The position numbers and the translations under genes were made by a program. The notes below the pieces were generated by a model. It did not search any database. It had not been told where the DNA came from and saw only the letters and a list, made by a program, of their open reading frames with translations. Positions 20,776 through 33,037 of a stretch of DNA of 64,000 nucleotides are shown here, one piece after another. Each line of letters begins with the position of its first letter. Position 1 is the stretch's first letter. The DNA comes from Nepenthes gracilis (taxonomy: Eukaryota; Streptophyta; Magnoliopsida; Caryophyllales; Nepenthaceae), in contig BSYO01000016.1 of NCBI GenBank assembly GCA_033239525.1, positions 4,909,045 to 4,973,044 on the forward strand. The letters run 5' to 3'.

Positions 20776-23700
20776 TTACTGGAAGTAGTGTTTGAAGTGG
20801 ATCGCGTTCCACGTCCATGGAACCAACTCGTCGTCCTGGTTTCAAAACTTGTATGTTTTATTCCGTAGGACGGTGGAGACTAGGAAAGGCCATTCCAAAT
20901 TTAGGAAAAGTTTATTCTGGTTAGCAATTTTGCTCGTAACCTCGATACTCTGCAAAACCAGGTCTCCAATGTTGAACTGTCGCACTTTTACTTTCTTATT
21001 GTAATAACGGACGACTTGCTGTTGGTAGGCTGTAGTTCGCATCTTGGCAGCGTTGCGGGCTTCCTCTAGTAAGTTTAGGTGTTTTCGGATTTTCTGAGAG
21101 TTACCTTATAGGTCGAAGGATTCGACCTTATGAATTGAAAGCCCGATCTTAACAGAAATTACTACTTTAATCCTGTAGCAGAGACTGAAGGGTGTCTTGT
21201 GAGTTGGTTCCTTTGGAGTAGTCCAATAAGATCAAAGGACGAAGGATAACTCATCATCCACCTAGGAGCCCCCTGTGTCCAGCTTGGTCTTAAGACCATG
21301 AAGTAGCGTGCAGTTCGTGACCTCAACCTGTCTATTCGCTTGAGGGTATGCTACTGAAGTGTAGACCAACCTAATACCGAGGCTACTGTAATACTTGGTG
21401 AAACGTTTTTCATAAAATTGGGTTCCGTTGCCAGTCACCAGGACCTCTGGAACACCAAATCTATTGATTATGTTCAGGCAAACGAATTTAAGAGCATTGT
21501 GCTCTGTGATCTTGGCCAGCGGGACGGTTTTGACCCACTTGGTGAAATAGTTGATACCTACGATAATAAACTTCCTTTATCCCGTTACAATGGGAAATAG
21601 GTTGAGAATGTCAAGCCCCTATTACGCGAAGGGCCAAGGAGCATGGGCGGACTTCAGCTCGGCGAACAACTAGTGATGAAGATTGCCGTGAAGCTGGCAG
21701 CTCTCACACCTCTTCACGAACTCGAGTGCATCTTTTTTCATCGACGGCTATTAGTAACCTTGCCGCATAATCTTGAATGCTAGGTTCTCGCCGCTGACAT
21801 GCGATCTGCATATCCCAAGGTGGACTTCGTCCAAGACGTAGTTGACCTCCTCGGGGGAGAGACATTGGAGGTATAGAGTTGAGTAGCCACGACGATATAG
21901 TTGTCCGTCGACTGTAGTGTACCAGTCGACCGTCTTCTTGATCCGCTTCGCTTCATTCGTGTCTTCTGGGAGTGTTATGTCCGCAAGGTACCTTTAGTAT
22001 GGTGTCATCCAATTTTCTGCCCTGGAGATATGCATCGCTTCCTATGCCTCTGTGCTGGGAGTGCTCAAAATCTTCTGCATGGCCCTCGAGTACTGCTCTG
22101 GCCAGTTGGTCAGCCTTCCAGTTTCCAATTCTGAGAACGTGGACCAGGGTTATCCTATCGAATCTCCGAGAGGCTTCCTTTACTTTGACCAAGTACTTGG
22201 CCAAGTGTGGATTGTTTGCCTCAAAACTTTCATTAACTTGGTTGATGACCAATTCAGAGTTGCTGTAGACAGTCCGTCGCTTGGTTGAGCACTCATCGGC
22301 TAGTCTTAATTCGGCTAACAGGGCTTTGTATTCGGTAACGCTATTGGTGGCCGAGAAGTCGAGTCTAAGGGAATGCTTCACCTCAAACCCGTCAAGGGTC
22401 CTGAGGACTACCCCGGCATCACTGCCTGAGTTCATAGATGATTCGTTTACGTGAAAAACCCACTCCGGCACTCCCTCGTGCTGCTTTATATCCTCAGGGA
22501 GCTGTTCCTTGAGAATTGGGATCGTGGTCTCAACAATGAAGTCGGCCAGAGCCTTCCCCTTAATGGTCGATCTAGGTTGAAATTCGATGTCAAACTCTCC
22601 CAATTCGATAGCCCACTTTACCAACTATCCAAAAATGTTGGGTTTCTGGAGAATACTCTTCAGAGACTGGTCGGTGAGAATAATCACACAATGAGTTTGG
22701 AAGTAGGGTCTCAGTTTTTTGGCAGAGAAAACAAGTGTCAAAGCTAACTTTTCAGCGCGTGGGTAGCGCATCTTTGGGCAGATCAACGTCTTGCGCAAGT
22801 AGTAGATTGGTCGTTAAGTGTCCAAGTCCTGACGTACGTGGATGGAGCTGAGAGCCGCCTCTGACACCGTTAGGTAGAGGTATAACTGCTTTCCGTCATT
22901 GGTTGACGTTAGCAACTGCAGACTGGCCAGATACTACTTAAACTCATCGAAGGCTACCTGGCACTCTACTGTCCATTAGAACTCGTTCGATTTTGTCCCC
23001 CTTAGAGTCTTAAAGAAAGGTTAGTACATGTTACCCGACTTAGCTAAGAAGCATGACAAGGCTGACAGTCGTCTGGTTAGCCGCTGGATATCCTTGACGC
23101 TTCGCGGTGGAGCTATGTCCGCAAGAGCCTTGATTTTCTCTGAGTTTGCCTCAATCCTTCGTTGAGAGACGATGAAACTCAGAAACTTCCCCGAGGCTAT
23201 TCTGAAGACGCATTTAGCCCGATTCAGTTTTATTTGATGTGCACGGAGCACCTCGAATGATTCAGCGAGATCGCGAATATGGTCATTGGTGGTCCTACTC
23301 TTGAGGAGCACATCGTCGACGTACACCTCCATATTACGGCTGATCTGCTTCTTAAACATCTTGTTCACGAACCGCTTGTAAATGGCTCCTGTGTTTTTCA
23401 AACCAAAGGGTATTACTTTATAACAATAAGTGCATTGATTTGTCATGAACGATGTGTGCTCCTCATCCTCTAGGCTCATCCGGATCTCGTTGTAGCCCAA
23501 ATACGCATCCATAAACTTCAACAGCTCGTGTCCAAATGTAAAGTCTACCAACAAGTCGATCATAGGTAAAGGAAAGCTATCTTTCAGGCAGGCTTTGTTA
23601 TGGTCGATAAAGTCAACGCACATTAACCATTTCCCATTACTTTTCTTCACTAGGACGACGTTGGAGAGTCAATCTGGGTACTAGACCTCTCTGATGAAGC

Positions 23701-24700
23701 CGGCGTCCAGTGGCTTCCTCACTTCCTCCCAGATGACGACTAACTTCTCTACAAAGTGGTTTCTCCACTTCCGCCTAATGGGTTTTCGGTCAAGATCGAG
23801 ACCCAACTTGTAGATTATTACTCCAATAGGAATTCTAGGCATGTCAGAGGGAGTCCATGTGAAGATGTCAACATTCTGCCGCAAGAACGTGATCAGTTCG
23901 TCGCGCAATGTACCAGTAAGTGAGCCGCTGATCTGCATGCACCTTTTTGGATCCCTCGAGTTTGGTGGAATTAGATCAGTTGTCACATCAGATTGCGTCT
24001 GCTGTGGGGTTATTTCGTCTTGATGGTCGAGTTTTTCTACTAACCTGGTGCTGTCGTAAGGTGCGATCTGGGATATGTAACATGTCCGCCTTGTGACTTG
24101 GTCACCTAACACCTCACCCACACCATATATTGTTGAAAATTTTATCTTGAGATGCGATATTGAAGTGACGGCTTCAAACGCTGTTCGGTTTGGGCAGCCT
24201 AATATAGCATTGTATATGGAGGGTAGGTCGACTACCAAAAAGGTGAGCGCACGAGTTGCTGTTCTTGGGTATGTATCCATGGAGACCTCAAATTGGATCA
24301 TCCCTTGGGCGCCGGCTCATTGTCAATGCCGTATAGCGGGCATTCGGCAGGTTTTAACTGACTCTTTTTTAAATCAAGTTTAAAAAACGTATCAAGGTAA
24401 AGCAAATCACACGAACTTTCATTATTAATGAATACTCATTTCAGTTGGTAGTCGACGCTGCCATCCAAAACGAGCGCAGATACAACAAGGGGATCTGCAT
24501 TGGGGATATTACATGTGCTAAGTCATTGTCGCTAAAGCTAATGACATTGCCTCCGGTGCATTGCTTCTTCCTCCCAATCTACTACTCTTTGTGGTCCACC
24601 CGATTCTTGACCGGTCAAGTCGTGATCATATTCACCACTCCTACTGCGACTCGATTTCCCAGAATGGAAGGCTCCGATCCTTCTCCGCCTATAGTGCCAG
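20776..24700 (-). pseudogene. Element B pol: protease, RT, RNase H, archaeal-type RNase H, integrase (broken)
   Basis: It stays in frame with gag (ATG 26227) down to about 21953, then shifts. The end reads WTWNAIHFKHYFQ with TAA at 20776-20778. The protease active site is replaced by INNESS near 24410. The RT (23650-23021) keeps EVYVDDVLLKSRTTNDH, so the YVDD box is intact, unlike A and C. RNase H spans about 22990-22510. The archaeal-type RNase H (about 22480-22130) has NESSMNSGSDAGVVLRTL, with the first catalytic Asp changed to Asn. Integrase spans about 21760-21120. RVAR-like linker sequence separates the domains. Confidence 0.88.
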
Positions 24701-26227
24701 AGCTCTAGTTAGGATTCTTGACAAACTTGGTGAGGTGACCTCTTCAGATTAGCTCTTTTATCTCTCGTTGGAGTGTTTTACAATCCTCTGTGCAGTGTCA
24801 GGGAGATCAATGGAAATCATAGTACTTAGCCGAATTTTCTCTCTCCACTTTCTTAAGTGGTTTTGGCCACTTAAGAAACTTCTCCCCACGGATCTGTATG
24901 AGGATACTCAAACGTATGTCAGTCAAGGGCGTCAAGCTGATCGATCCGTAGTCCTTACGCTTTAGTAGTCCGGTCCTGTGGTGCTTCCTGCGGGAGTGAT
25001 CACTATCGTTGAACTTCCCCTTTCCTTCTCCCGGGAATGAGGGGGTTGTTCGGGCCGCTCAGGACGCTTAGCCTCGTTGGCCTCCTCCGCTGTCGAGTAG
25101 GCTCAGAGGATAGACTCCGCCTTCCAGAAGGTTTATAGATTTTTGTGCGCCAGGTGCCTAAAGAAATCCCCGTATGTCAGGGTGAAGATGAAATTGCCCA
25201 GCTTCATCTCCTTTGTGAGCCTGGGGATCTGTCTAACCTCCGCCACAAAACGATCTAGAAACTTCCGCAGATTATCTTCCTACTTCTGCTTGATATGGGA
25301 GAGGTGCCAATGTTGCTTCTCTTCTCGATGACTGGAGGCGTATTATGCCAAGAAGAGGTCAGTCAGCTCTGTGAAGCTCCTGATCGAGTCAAAGGGGAGG
25401 TGATGGAACCATATATGAGCCTCCCCTTTCAAGGTAAGCGAAAAGCAGTGGCACATGGCTACATTCTCCAACCCTTGAAGACTCAGATGAGTGCAAAAAA
25501 GATTGAGGTGATCCATCGGATCGGCGCTCCCATCATATAAATCAAGGGGTGGCATCTTGAAGTTTGCCGGCATCAGACGGCTCAAGATTTCGGTGGTGAA
25601 AGGTGATCTATCCAAATCCATAGTGTGCTCATCATTTTTGAATACGCGGTTTCAGATCTTCTCCAATCTCGAATCATCAAAAGCAGCGTTGGTTGATCTT
25701 TTTAAATTAAAATCAGTCTTGAACTCCATTCTTTCTCTTGTATGGCTTGTAGCTGGTCAGCTACTGCCACTAGTGGATCTGATGACCCAAGAGGCTCCCT
25801 CCTGAGCCTGTGTCCTGGTCTACACTCGAGAGTATCAGGAGGTTCCTTCGTTTTGGACTTTTCTTTGGAGTCATGCTGCCCGATTTGTCTTCAAACCTTG
25901 GCCAACTTTGGGCGATAAGGACTCCGACGTTTGAATGTTAGACGGCCTTCTGGATTTCTTGGTCGGTTTCTTCTTCCTCTGGCCTCCTCTCTTGGAGGCC
26001 GGTGCAAGGACTGCCACTGGCGAAGCTCCCTGCTATGAGTGCTCCTGGCGGGAGCAGAGCATCTAGTGCATCTTGTTTGTATTCTGCATGTGCCCCACCA
26101 TATTTAGAAAGAAATGTGTGGGCATCCCGTTGATCGTCCCGTTGACCATGGCACCAGCAGCGCAATCCTGGTCGGGCAAGGTCATATCTCCAGCTGGCTC
26201 GCTAGCCTGTACTCTCGTGTTCATCAT
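24701..26227 (-). pseudogene. Element B gag (broken)
   Basis: The start MMNTRVQASEPAGDM at 26227 is the parallel of the element A start. It includes the gag core at 25621-25343 with DPMDHLNLFCTHLSLQGLEN and HIWFHHLPFDSIRSFTEL. The CCHC-like box near 24800 is damaged. Stops interrupt the frame, but it is otherwise in register with pol. Confidence 0.8.
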
Positions 26228-26295
26228 TCTGGTTGGCTTAGAATATGGAACTGAGAAGGGTATCTGGAAAAAGTGGTTGGCTTTTTGTAAGTGAT

Positions 26296-26312
26296 TCCCA
26301 CAGACAGCGCCA
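26296..26312 (-). promoter_or_regulatory. Primer-binding site of element B
   Basis: The minus strand reads TGGCGCTGTCTGTGGGA next to the LTR, the best preserved of the three Tat-type copies here. Confidence 0.85.
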
Positions 26313-26313
26313 A

Positions 26314-27271
26314 TGATGCATCACTGAATCCAAGTTTTAAACAGATTTTGGTCAACTTGGTCTTCAGAATTCAGCTCTGTTCACTGAGTCTGGATCCTGC
26401 ACCCTACTACAATAAATGAGAGGTCAGGGGCCGACATGATATTGTCCCACTGAAAACACTCCGATATTCAAATCAATAATCGACATTCGAATTTCAAAAA
26501 GATAAAGGGAATAGATGCAATGGGAAGGTGAAGAGTGCTTGTGATGGGGGTTCTGCTCTCAACACGAGAGGCTTCTTGAGGCCAGTGAGGAGCGTTATCT
26601 CTTGGCACTTGTGTTTGCAAAGAACGTAAGAACAGAGAGAGTTGAAATTTTGCATGCGTGAGAGCTTTCAGAATCGTCAGAGTGCTGAGTGAGCTTCTAA
26701 GAGCTTTTTAGCAAAGAAGTGAACGTGCCCTCGAGTGAAGATTCCATGGGCTTTTATAGATGAGATGCCGAGCGGCCTTTCTTGGGTAGGAAGGTTTGAT
26801 TTTCGCATTCTATTGGGATTGCTTCCTTTTATAACACGGAGCTTTAATGGCAACAATGGCTCCTTGGATTAATTGCATTCCTTCTATGTTTTATAATCGT
26901 TAGGGTTTGCTGTAGTAGGAAGAGAGACTCTGACGCTTTCTCAAGAGACATGCGCTGAATCTATTGTTAATTGTTATAGTGGGAATTATCTTCTGAAAGG
27001 ATATGAAATCAGGGAAGAGAGCTGTTGCTAGTCATGTACAGGAGTGTAGGCCTAATTGGACTTAGTCCACGTGAGGCTTGCTCTTGAGCCGGCTTACAGT
27101 AGTACTTCTGGTTAATAAAAATGTTGACCGTCTCTATGAGCCTATTATCTGCCCAACTTGACCTTTCGTCTGATCAACAGCTAACATTGACCATCCAGGC
27201 GCACATATGAGCCCCTATAAATTTGAGCCATTTATCCCTCTTGGGCCAGCTCACTTTGGGTGTATCCATCA
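26314..27271 (-). repeat. 5' LTR of element B (958 bp)
   Basis: It begins TGATGCATCA at 26314, one base from the primer-binding site, and ends TATCCATCA at 27271. Its edges and order of motifs parallel the element A LTR. A TATA box (26751-26758) and three plus-strand TTGACC cores at 27123-27200 lie in U3. Confidence 0.8.
26751..26758 (-). promoter_or_regulatory. TATA box in the element B LTR
   Basis: The minus strand reads TATAAAAG, the consensus form, about 515 bp inside the U3 edge, with the primer-binding site about 450 bp downstream. Transcription of gag-pol would start shortly after it. Confidence 0.6.
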
Positions 27272-30030
27272 AATTTCATGTTATTTGATTTGTTTTAAAT
27301 CAATTTTTAGGTGGTGTTTGAATTAGTATTTGAACCAGTGTTTGAACATTAAACAATGATTTTGCCAACGTTTGAATAATATTCAAACGTTACAATGCTA
27401 ATGACTAGATCCGCTTGTTTATTGCATGATTCCTAATTATTTCATATTTTTACATCTCATATGATTATATTTGACCTTGTTGATGAGGATTCTAAGATAG
27501 AGACCTTTTACTATTATAATTTTATTAAATATTCTTTATGAATCGATAGATTTATGGAATAATTGACTCAACATGTGACTAGTGTGCAAGGCCACATTCG
27601 CATGTTTGGGATAGGCTCGGGGTAAATCATTAGGTTTTTAGCCCTAGTCACTTTTTATTAAAAATATATATTGGTGGATGTATTTCAGGTGAGATGTGGG
27701 CTTTAGATCTTACATCTTGTAAAAAAATGACGTCGTTTTATAAGGTTAAGAACAGACATTCAATCAATATATGAGGTAGAATTCGAAAGTCTACAATAAT
27801 TTATGGCAGATATGAGTTCCAAGGAGATTATGGGATAGAGACCCAATATGATGTAGTTTTCCAATTTTATGGCTCCAGAGGATTAGCGTTTCAGTTGGAT
27901 CACCATAACAGAGTCACCTTTTAGCATGCAAACAACACAGCGCGACATTCAAACATCAAAGTACCAAAGTATTGGTACAGCCTTGAGCTTAAATGTAAGA
28001 TCTAGGATAACTATTCAAGTAGCTTGTCTAGTGTTTAGAGTAGCAGTGGAGCCTGGTGGAACATCATGTGCCAAGTACTTATAGTGCTCCGAGAGTCTTT
28101 CTTGTGTTGTTTCCCGATGTTGACTTTTTTGGTGTTGGCTTTGGCCTTTTGAGTTATTTTTGGAATTTATGAGTGAGTAAAATAGATTAGATAAAAATAT
28201 TATGGCATTAAGAAGTATAAAACCTACGAAACTATAATATAATTTATAATTATCTGATATTTACACCGTATCCGAAAGGATTTAGTTGTAGTTCATAGTT
28301 GAATGTTTATAGTCCGTGAATAGTGCGTAATGAAATATCAAAAGATGTCTCATTAAGGGATTTAGGTTGATATGTTATCGATGATTCCCATATCCCGCAG
28401 GGGCATTGAAGGAATCGAGCATAGCAATTTTCTAAACTCCGGGTGGGCACCGAAGGAATCAAATATAGCGATTTCTATATCTCAAGTGAGCATTCAAGAA
28501 ATCAATCATAGAGAGTCTTCTATGCCCGAGGTGGGCTATGAAGAGTGAGACAAACTATTCCCTATAACCAAGGTAAAAGTTGAGGATTACTCATGTATAG
28601 AATATAGTGTGACTTCTATACCCAAGGTGAATTTTGGAGAAATCAAGCTCATAGAAACTCATATATCCTAGGTGTGCTATGAGAAGACAGACAGAGTATT
28701 TTCTATACCCAGGGTGGGCATTGAGAATTATTCATGTACATAACAAAGGAAAGCTCCTATACCTAGGATGCGTATCGATGAGCAAGACGATATAATTTCT
28801 ATATTTGAGGTGAACATTAAGGATTACTCACGTAAAATGTATAGTGAATTTTCTATACACGTGATGAGTATCAAGAAGCGAGACGGAATAACTTCCTACA
28901 CCAAGGAAGGGTGTCAAAGATTACTCACGTACATGATATTTGAGAGACCAGTTTAGTCACATGATTACTTGTTTGCATCAATTATCCCATAATAGTTGCC
29001 TAGCTAATGGAGTCAAATGTCGCAGTCATTGGTTTACAATGACATAATAAAATTTAAAAAGATTAGTGTGATATTTCATATAGCGATGACATTTATTAAA
29101 ACAGATTTGATAAAACCTATATTGTTTTATCGAGGTTCAAATTCTACAGAATCCTTATTGTTTTCTAGATAGTTGGGTTTGGTGAAATTCTTAATAGTGA
29201 TACTCGTAGGTTCTGGAGTTGTGGTGGACAACAGAGCATGAGTCTTAGTTAGTGTATGATTATTGTTAATTTTGATCATTGCCGTATCATATTTACATTG
29301 GTTTTCAAAATATGTCGTAATTATTATATTATTAATTATATATTATTTACTAAATTTTTAGCTCATTATTATTTTTATTGATTTCAGAGTGGCGTATTTT
29401 ATAGAACCAGTCAACCATCAAGATTTTACTAATGAGCTTGTACATAGAGGATCTTGGAGCTGATTGTTTTACTTTGAGAGTTGTGAGGATTTATTTTTAT
29501 CGTGGTAGAGACACTTAGTTTTTCTCCGTGCTTTGTCCATTTAGTTTTGAATGTATTACAGATTATATTTTATATAGTGGTTTAAGGAATTTGACTTTTA
29601 GATGAATGATTTATTTATTATAAATTTTTATAAATATTATATTTATTGTGATTTTATAATAATTATTTATGATTAATGTTTTCACGTGAGTGATACGGGT
29701 AGAGTGATTGATGTTTAAAGGTAACGATAATATATATGTTTTGAGACTGTAGAGACCAGAAGCCGTTGCGGTTGGCCCTCACTCATTTAAGTGGCATATT
29801 TATTTATTTCATTTCAACACATATTTATTTATTTTATAAAAAATTGCCGTTGTAAATTTAGGGCAACGTGGATTGCTAAGACGTTGAGAGAGTAGATCCT
29901 TCTCCAATTCGAGCTATCCCAAGGCCTTTTTGGAGTCATGGAGCCTTTAATTGATGGATTTTAAATAATTTTATTATAAGTTATACGTCTATTATAACTG
30001 CTATTTTTTTACTTTAAAAATTGTTAGGCA
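27272..30030. other. Non-coding AT-rich stretch, probably a decayed LTR or retroelement remnant
   Basis: No ORF resembles a known protein. It includes the tandem repeat at 28381-28950. Its texture resembles the long LTRs of element E and the solo LTR G, so it could be a plus-oriented LTR cut by element B. No paired LTR or terminal CA could be shown. Confidence 0.35.
28381..28950. repeat. Degenerate tandem array, about 40-55-bp units
   Basis: About a dozen units begin with a form of TATACCCAAGGTGGGCATTG, continue GAGGAATCAAGCATAG or GGATTACTCACGTA, and end in TTTTC. Two unit types alternate, one with an AGAAATCAA tail and one with a GATTACTCACGTAC tail, most clearly from 28560 on. No ORF persists through it. 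Confidence 0.7.
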
Positions 30031-33000
30031 TTATTCGTACGATATTTACTAGAACGATATTTTTCATTTAAGATTTGCATGAGGTTCACTTGAGATTTGT
30101 TCGAACGAAAATTGGTTCCAACAACCCGAGAAGAGAGTACCTGTTGCGCGCATGAATGATGCTCATGTACGGCTTGTACTTTGATTTGCACATAATGTGT
30201 GCACGAAGGACTCTTGTGCACAGCATGTGCTGCTTCTGGTGCACGATGCATGCTTAAAAAGCACATATGCGCCCACGTTGTTATTAAAGGATCTGCACAA
30301 TTTTTATGGCAGGTTTAAAGAACATTTTTAATACAAGTATGACACACGAAAAGAGAGAATAGATAAAAGAGAGAGGAGGAAGATTTTTAACATCCAACTG
30401 AGATCCGATTAGAATTCTTTTTTTTTTTTTTACCAAGTTTGGGCGTTGATTTTAAGACATACTACCAATTAGTTGTTCATTTTTAACGTATTTTTTCTCT
30501 TATAAGTTGTAAGGTGTATTAAAAGTTATATTTAATCATTATTCATATGGACAGTTATGAAGGAATCACAGAGGAAATTATATTTGCAATCAGAAACTTT
30601 TATAGTAGAGTTTTTTTAAATTTAACTTGTAATTTTTTTTTTTGGTGAAAAAAATTATTTTATGTTAAATAACTTTATATATTTAATTGTATATTATTAT
30701 TTCTTACATGTATTTAGGGGCTCACAATGAATAAAAAAATCAGATTTATTTTTGCTATGGGGGTTATATAAATATCCCGAGGAATCCCAATTTAATCTCC
30801 CAAAAGCAAGTCCATGTTTGACAGGCCCCACAGAGAGTCAAGCCAAAAACCTAAAAAAACAGCCCTAATAATTTCATTTCACTTCATTTTAATCCTAATA
30901 AACGAGATTTTTCTCATATACAGTGGAGTACAAAAATGTCAGCTGATTTATTATTGCGTGATAATTAATTGCTTTCCGTTCATCGCCTGCCCTTGCTATT
31001 ATTTTGAAAATAACAATCCTCAGTCGTGCGTTATGGGTTTAAACTTAAATTGAACTTTTCATTGTTAGTACTTCAAATTAAAAATTAATACACCATTGGT
31101 AACTTACAAGCTATATTTGTGTAAGATGTTAGTCACTTATAGTAAGACTCATTAATTTGATGAATTTGAATATTCACGGTTGAGCTTGTATTTGATTAAA
31201 ATCAAATTTAGCTCAAACTTAGGTTGGGTTTAAGCAAAATTATAACTGTTTTATGTCGACTGATTAGGTTAGGCATTGTTTTGTTTTCAAGAAAAGAATT
31301 ATAATCATATTTATTTATAAACAAAATGGGACCGATTGTTGATTTTTTTTTTTTTATTTTTTAAGTATTTTATTTCAAATTCATATTACTTAAAAAATTT
31401 TAAAAATAATATTTGATTTATACGTTGACTTGAAATAGTAATGATAAAAAATGGGCGTCGATTTGAGTTGTTTATATTTAAGTTTTATATACCACAACAT
31501 CTTAAAAGAAATTTATAAAATTGTATATTAAAAGAAACTTATCTGATATCGAAATTATTATGTGTTTGAGTTAAAAAAGTTGATAATGGAAAGTTATCTA
31601 TCATGTTGGGTTCTGACTATAAGATTATTGGTAAATATATTTTTGAAGAGGTTAAATTGTCAGAATAAGCTCAACTGGATACTGAAGGTCATAAAAATTT
31701 GAGTTCCTTTAAGTTTCATTAATTGATGCAGTGTTGATACAAAGTAACAGATGCCAAAAATCACCTCGAATGAGAAGTCACCACTCAATGGAAGATGCAA
31801 GGATCCCCTCAATGTGGAATTTCTTAGTTTTATAAGGATGGCACTGCAAATTCACTAGACCTAAGTATCTTGTGAAGGTACAAGAATTAAAATTTCTCTA
31901 AGAGTAATGACACTTTTAGCTCTTCAGATTTTTATATCATTTTCCTTGTAATGAAAGATGACATTTATAATAAAGATCATTAAGTTCTATACACCTTACT
32001 TGTATGACCAATTATTTAGATGTTATGGGGTTGGTTTGCCCACTCCGCGATCCATATTGGTTGCCATTGCTATGTTCATATAGCATTGTTTATAGTTTAC
32101 TTTTTTTAGTGCTATTAAAAGGTATAATTGGCATGTTTTTTATCAATATATGAATATTTTATGATCCTTATTTGTCGGTTAGGATTGATATATTATTTAA
32201 GTTGGTGTGAGCTCCTCACCCTTAGAACGATTGTAAGCCCATACAGACACATCCAAAGCTATCTGATCGTCCAACCTTGGCATCGGTTGTGGAGAGGAAA
32301 ATGTTGTACGAGCCAGTGGACCATCTTAAGCCAGGTGTGCTTCGTCATTCCACCGTGAGAGCTTTGGCTCGTTCAACTATCAGCATTTGCCTGTTGTTAC
32401 ATATCAAAAATAATAATAATAAAAAAGAACAGGTGATGCGACGCTTACGCAGCGCCCCTCGTTGCATCCCCCTCGCCGCCCTGACATCCATTCCCACCCC
32501 AAGCTAGCCCTTTGTCCCCCTTCGTTTCTCACTCCCCCTTGTGAATGGAATGTTGTCTTTACTTTAATCTCTTTTAACGCAATGTTATTGCCATATACGG
32601 CCATCTCTTCCCTGATTTGAGTGACGGCGACATGGCAGAAGAAGGAAGCGAGAGAAATGATGATCAAAGGAGGGGGATGCGAAGAGGTTGGGGTTGGCAG
32701 TCGCTTGGCGTTGGAGGGGCGGTTTTGGTGACGAGGAGTTGAATGCAAAATAGGATAGGTGGGAGGGGGTTGAGGAGCTAGGCTAGTTTCCTTGTCGTTA
32801 TTTTTTAATTTTGTTTTTTGAATTTCATTGATCAATGAAGGTGCACTATGTATAAAATTTGCCGCCTGTTTGAAGAAGAAGATGTGCCGAATGCTTGATT
32901 TGTCATAGATTTTGTTAAATCATCAAATGGGAAGGACTCAATAGCCATGGAATCGCCGTCAACGGGTTGACGTTAACGCCGCCGAGGGCGGAGCACCAGC

Positions 33001-33037
33001 ACAGAGTCAGCGCTTGAGAGTTCCATGACAAATAACA
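30031..33037. other. Intergenic region upstream of the TAF1C-like gene
   Basis: The region is AT-rich without a recognisable gene. 30140-30275 is rich in TGCAC/GTGCA motifs and is followed by GA-rich sequence at 30351-30380, an order also seen in LTR G. 32900-33020 is the likely promoter and 5' leader of the gene, but I see no clear TATA box. Confidence 0.35.

Larger units (their letters stand above)
9213..27271 (-). mobile_element. Element B: Ty3/gypsy (Tat-type) LTR retrotransposon, interrupted by element E
   Basis: It has the same plan as element A: 5' LTR 26314-27271, primer-binding site at 26296-26312, gag-pol on the minus strand (26227-20776), a repeat-bearing spacer, and a convergent extra gene (9398-10725 continued at 19250-19961). 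The extra gene is split by element E. The 3' LTR is not between A and the extra gene, although element C has about 580 bp plus an LTR there. The simplest explanation is that A inserted upstream of the extra gene and the rest of B lies left of the window. Confidence 0.85.

Noticed and set aside
28381..28950. Possible CRISPR-like array
   Set aside because: Units are degenerate, spacers are also repeated, and the context is plant nuclear DNA.
30024..30266. Minus-strand His/Cys-rich ORF that could suggest a small zinc-binding protein
   Set aside because: Produced by repeated TGCAC motifs in non-coding DNA, with no metal-ligand spacing typical of a known family.
32404..32835. Minus-strand ORF of 143 codons upstream of the TAF1C-like gene
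   Set aside because: Low-complexity Pro/Thr/Ser content from a C/T-rich promoter-like region; no recognisable domain.
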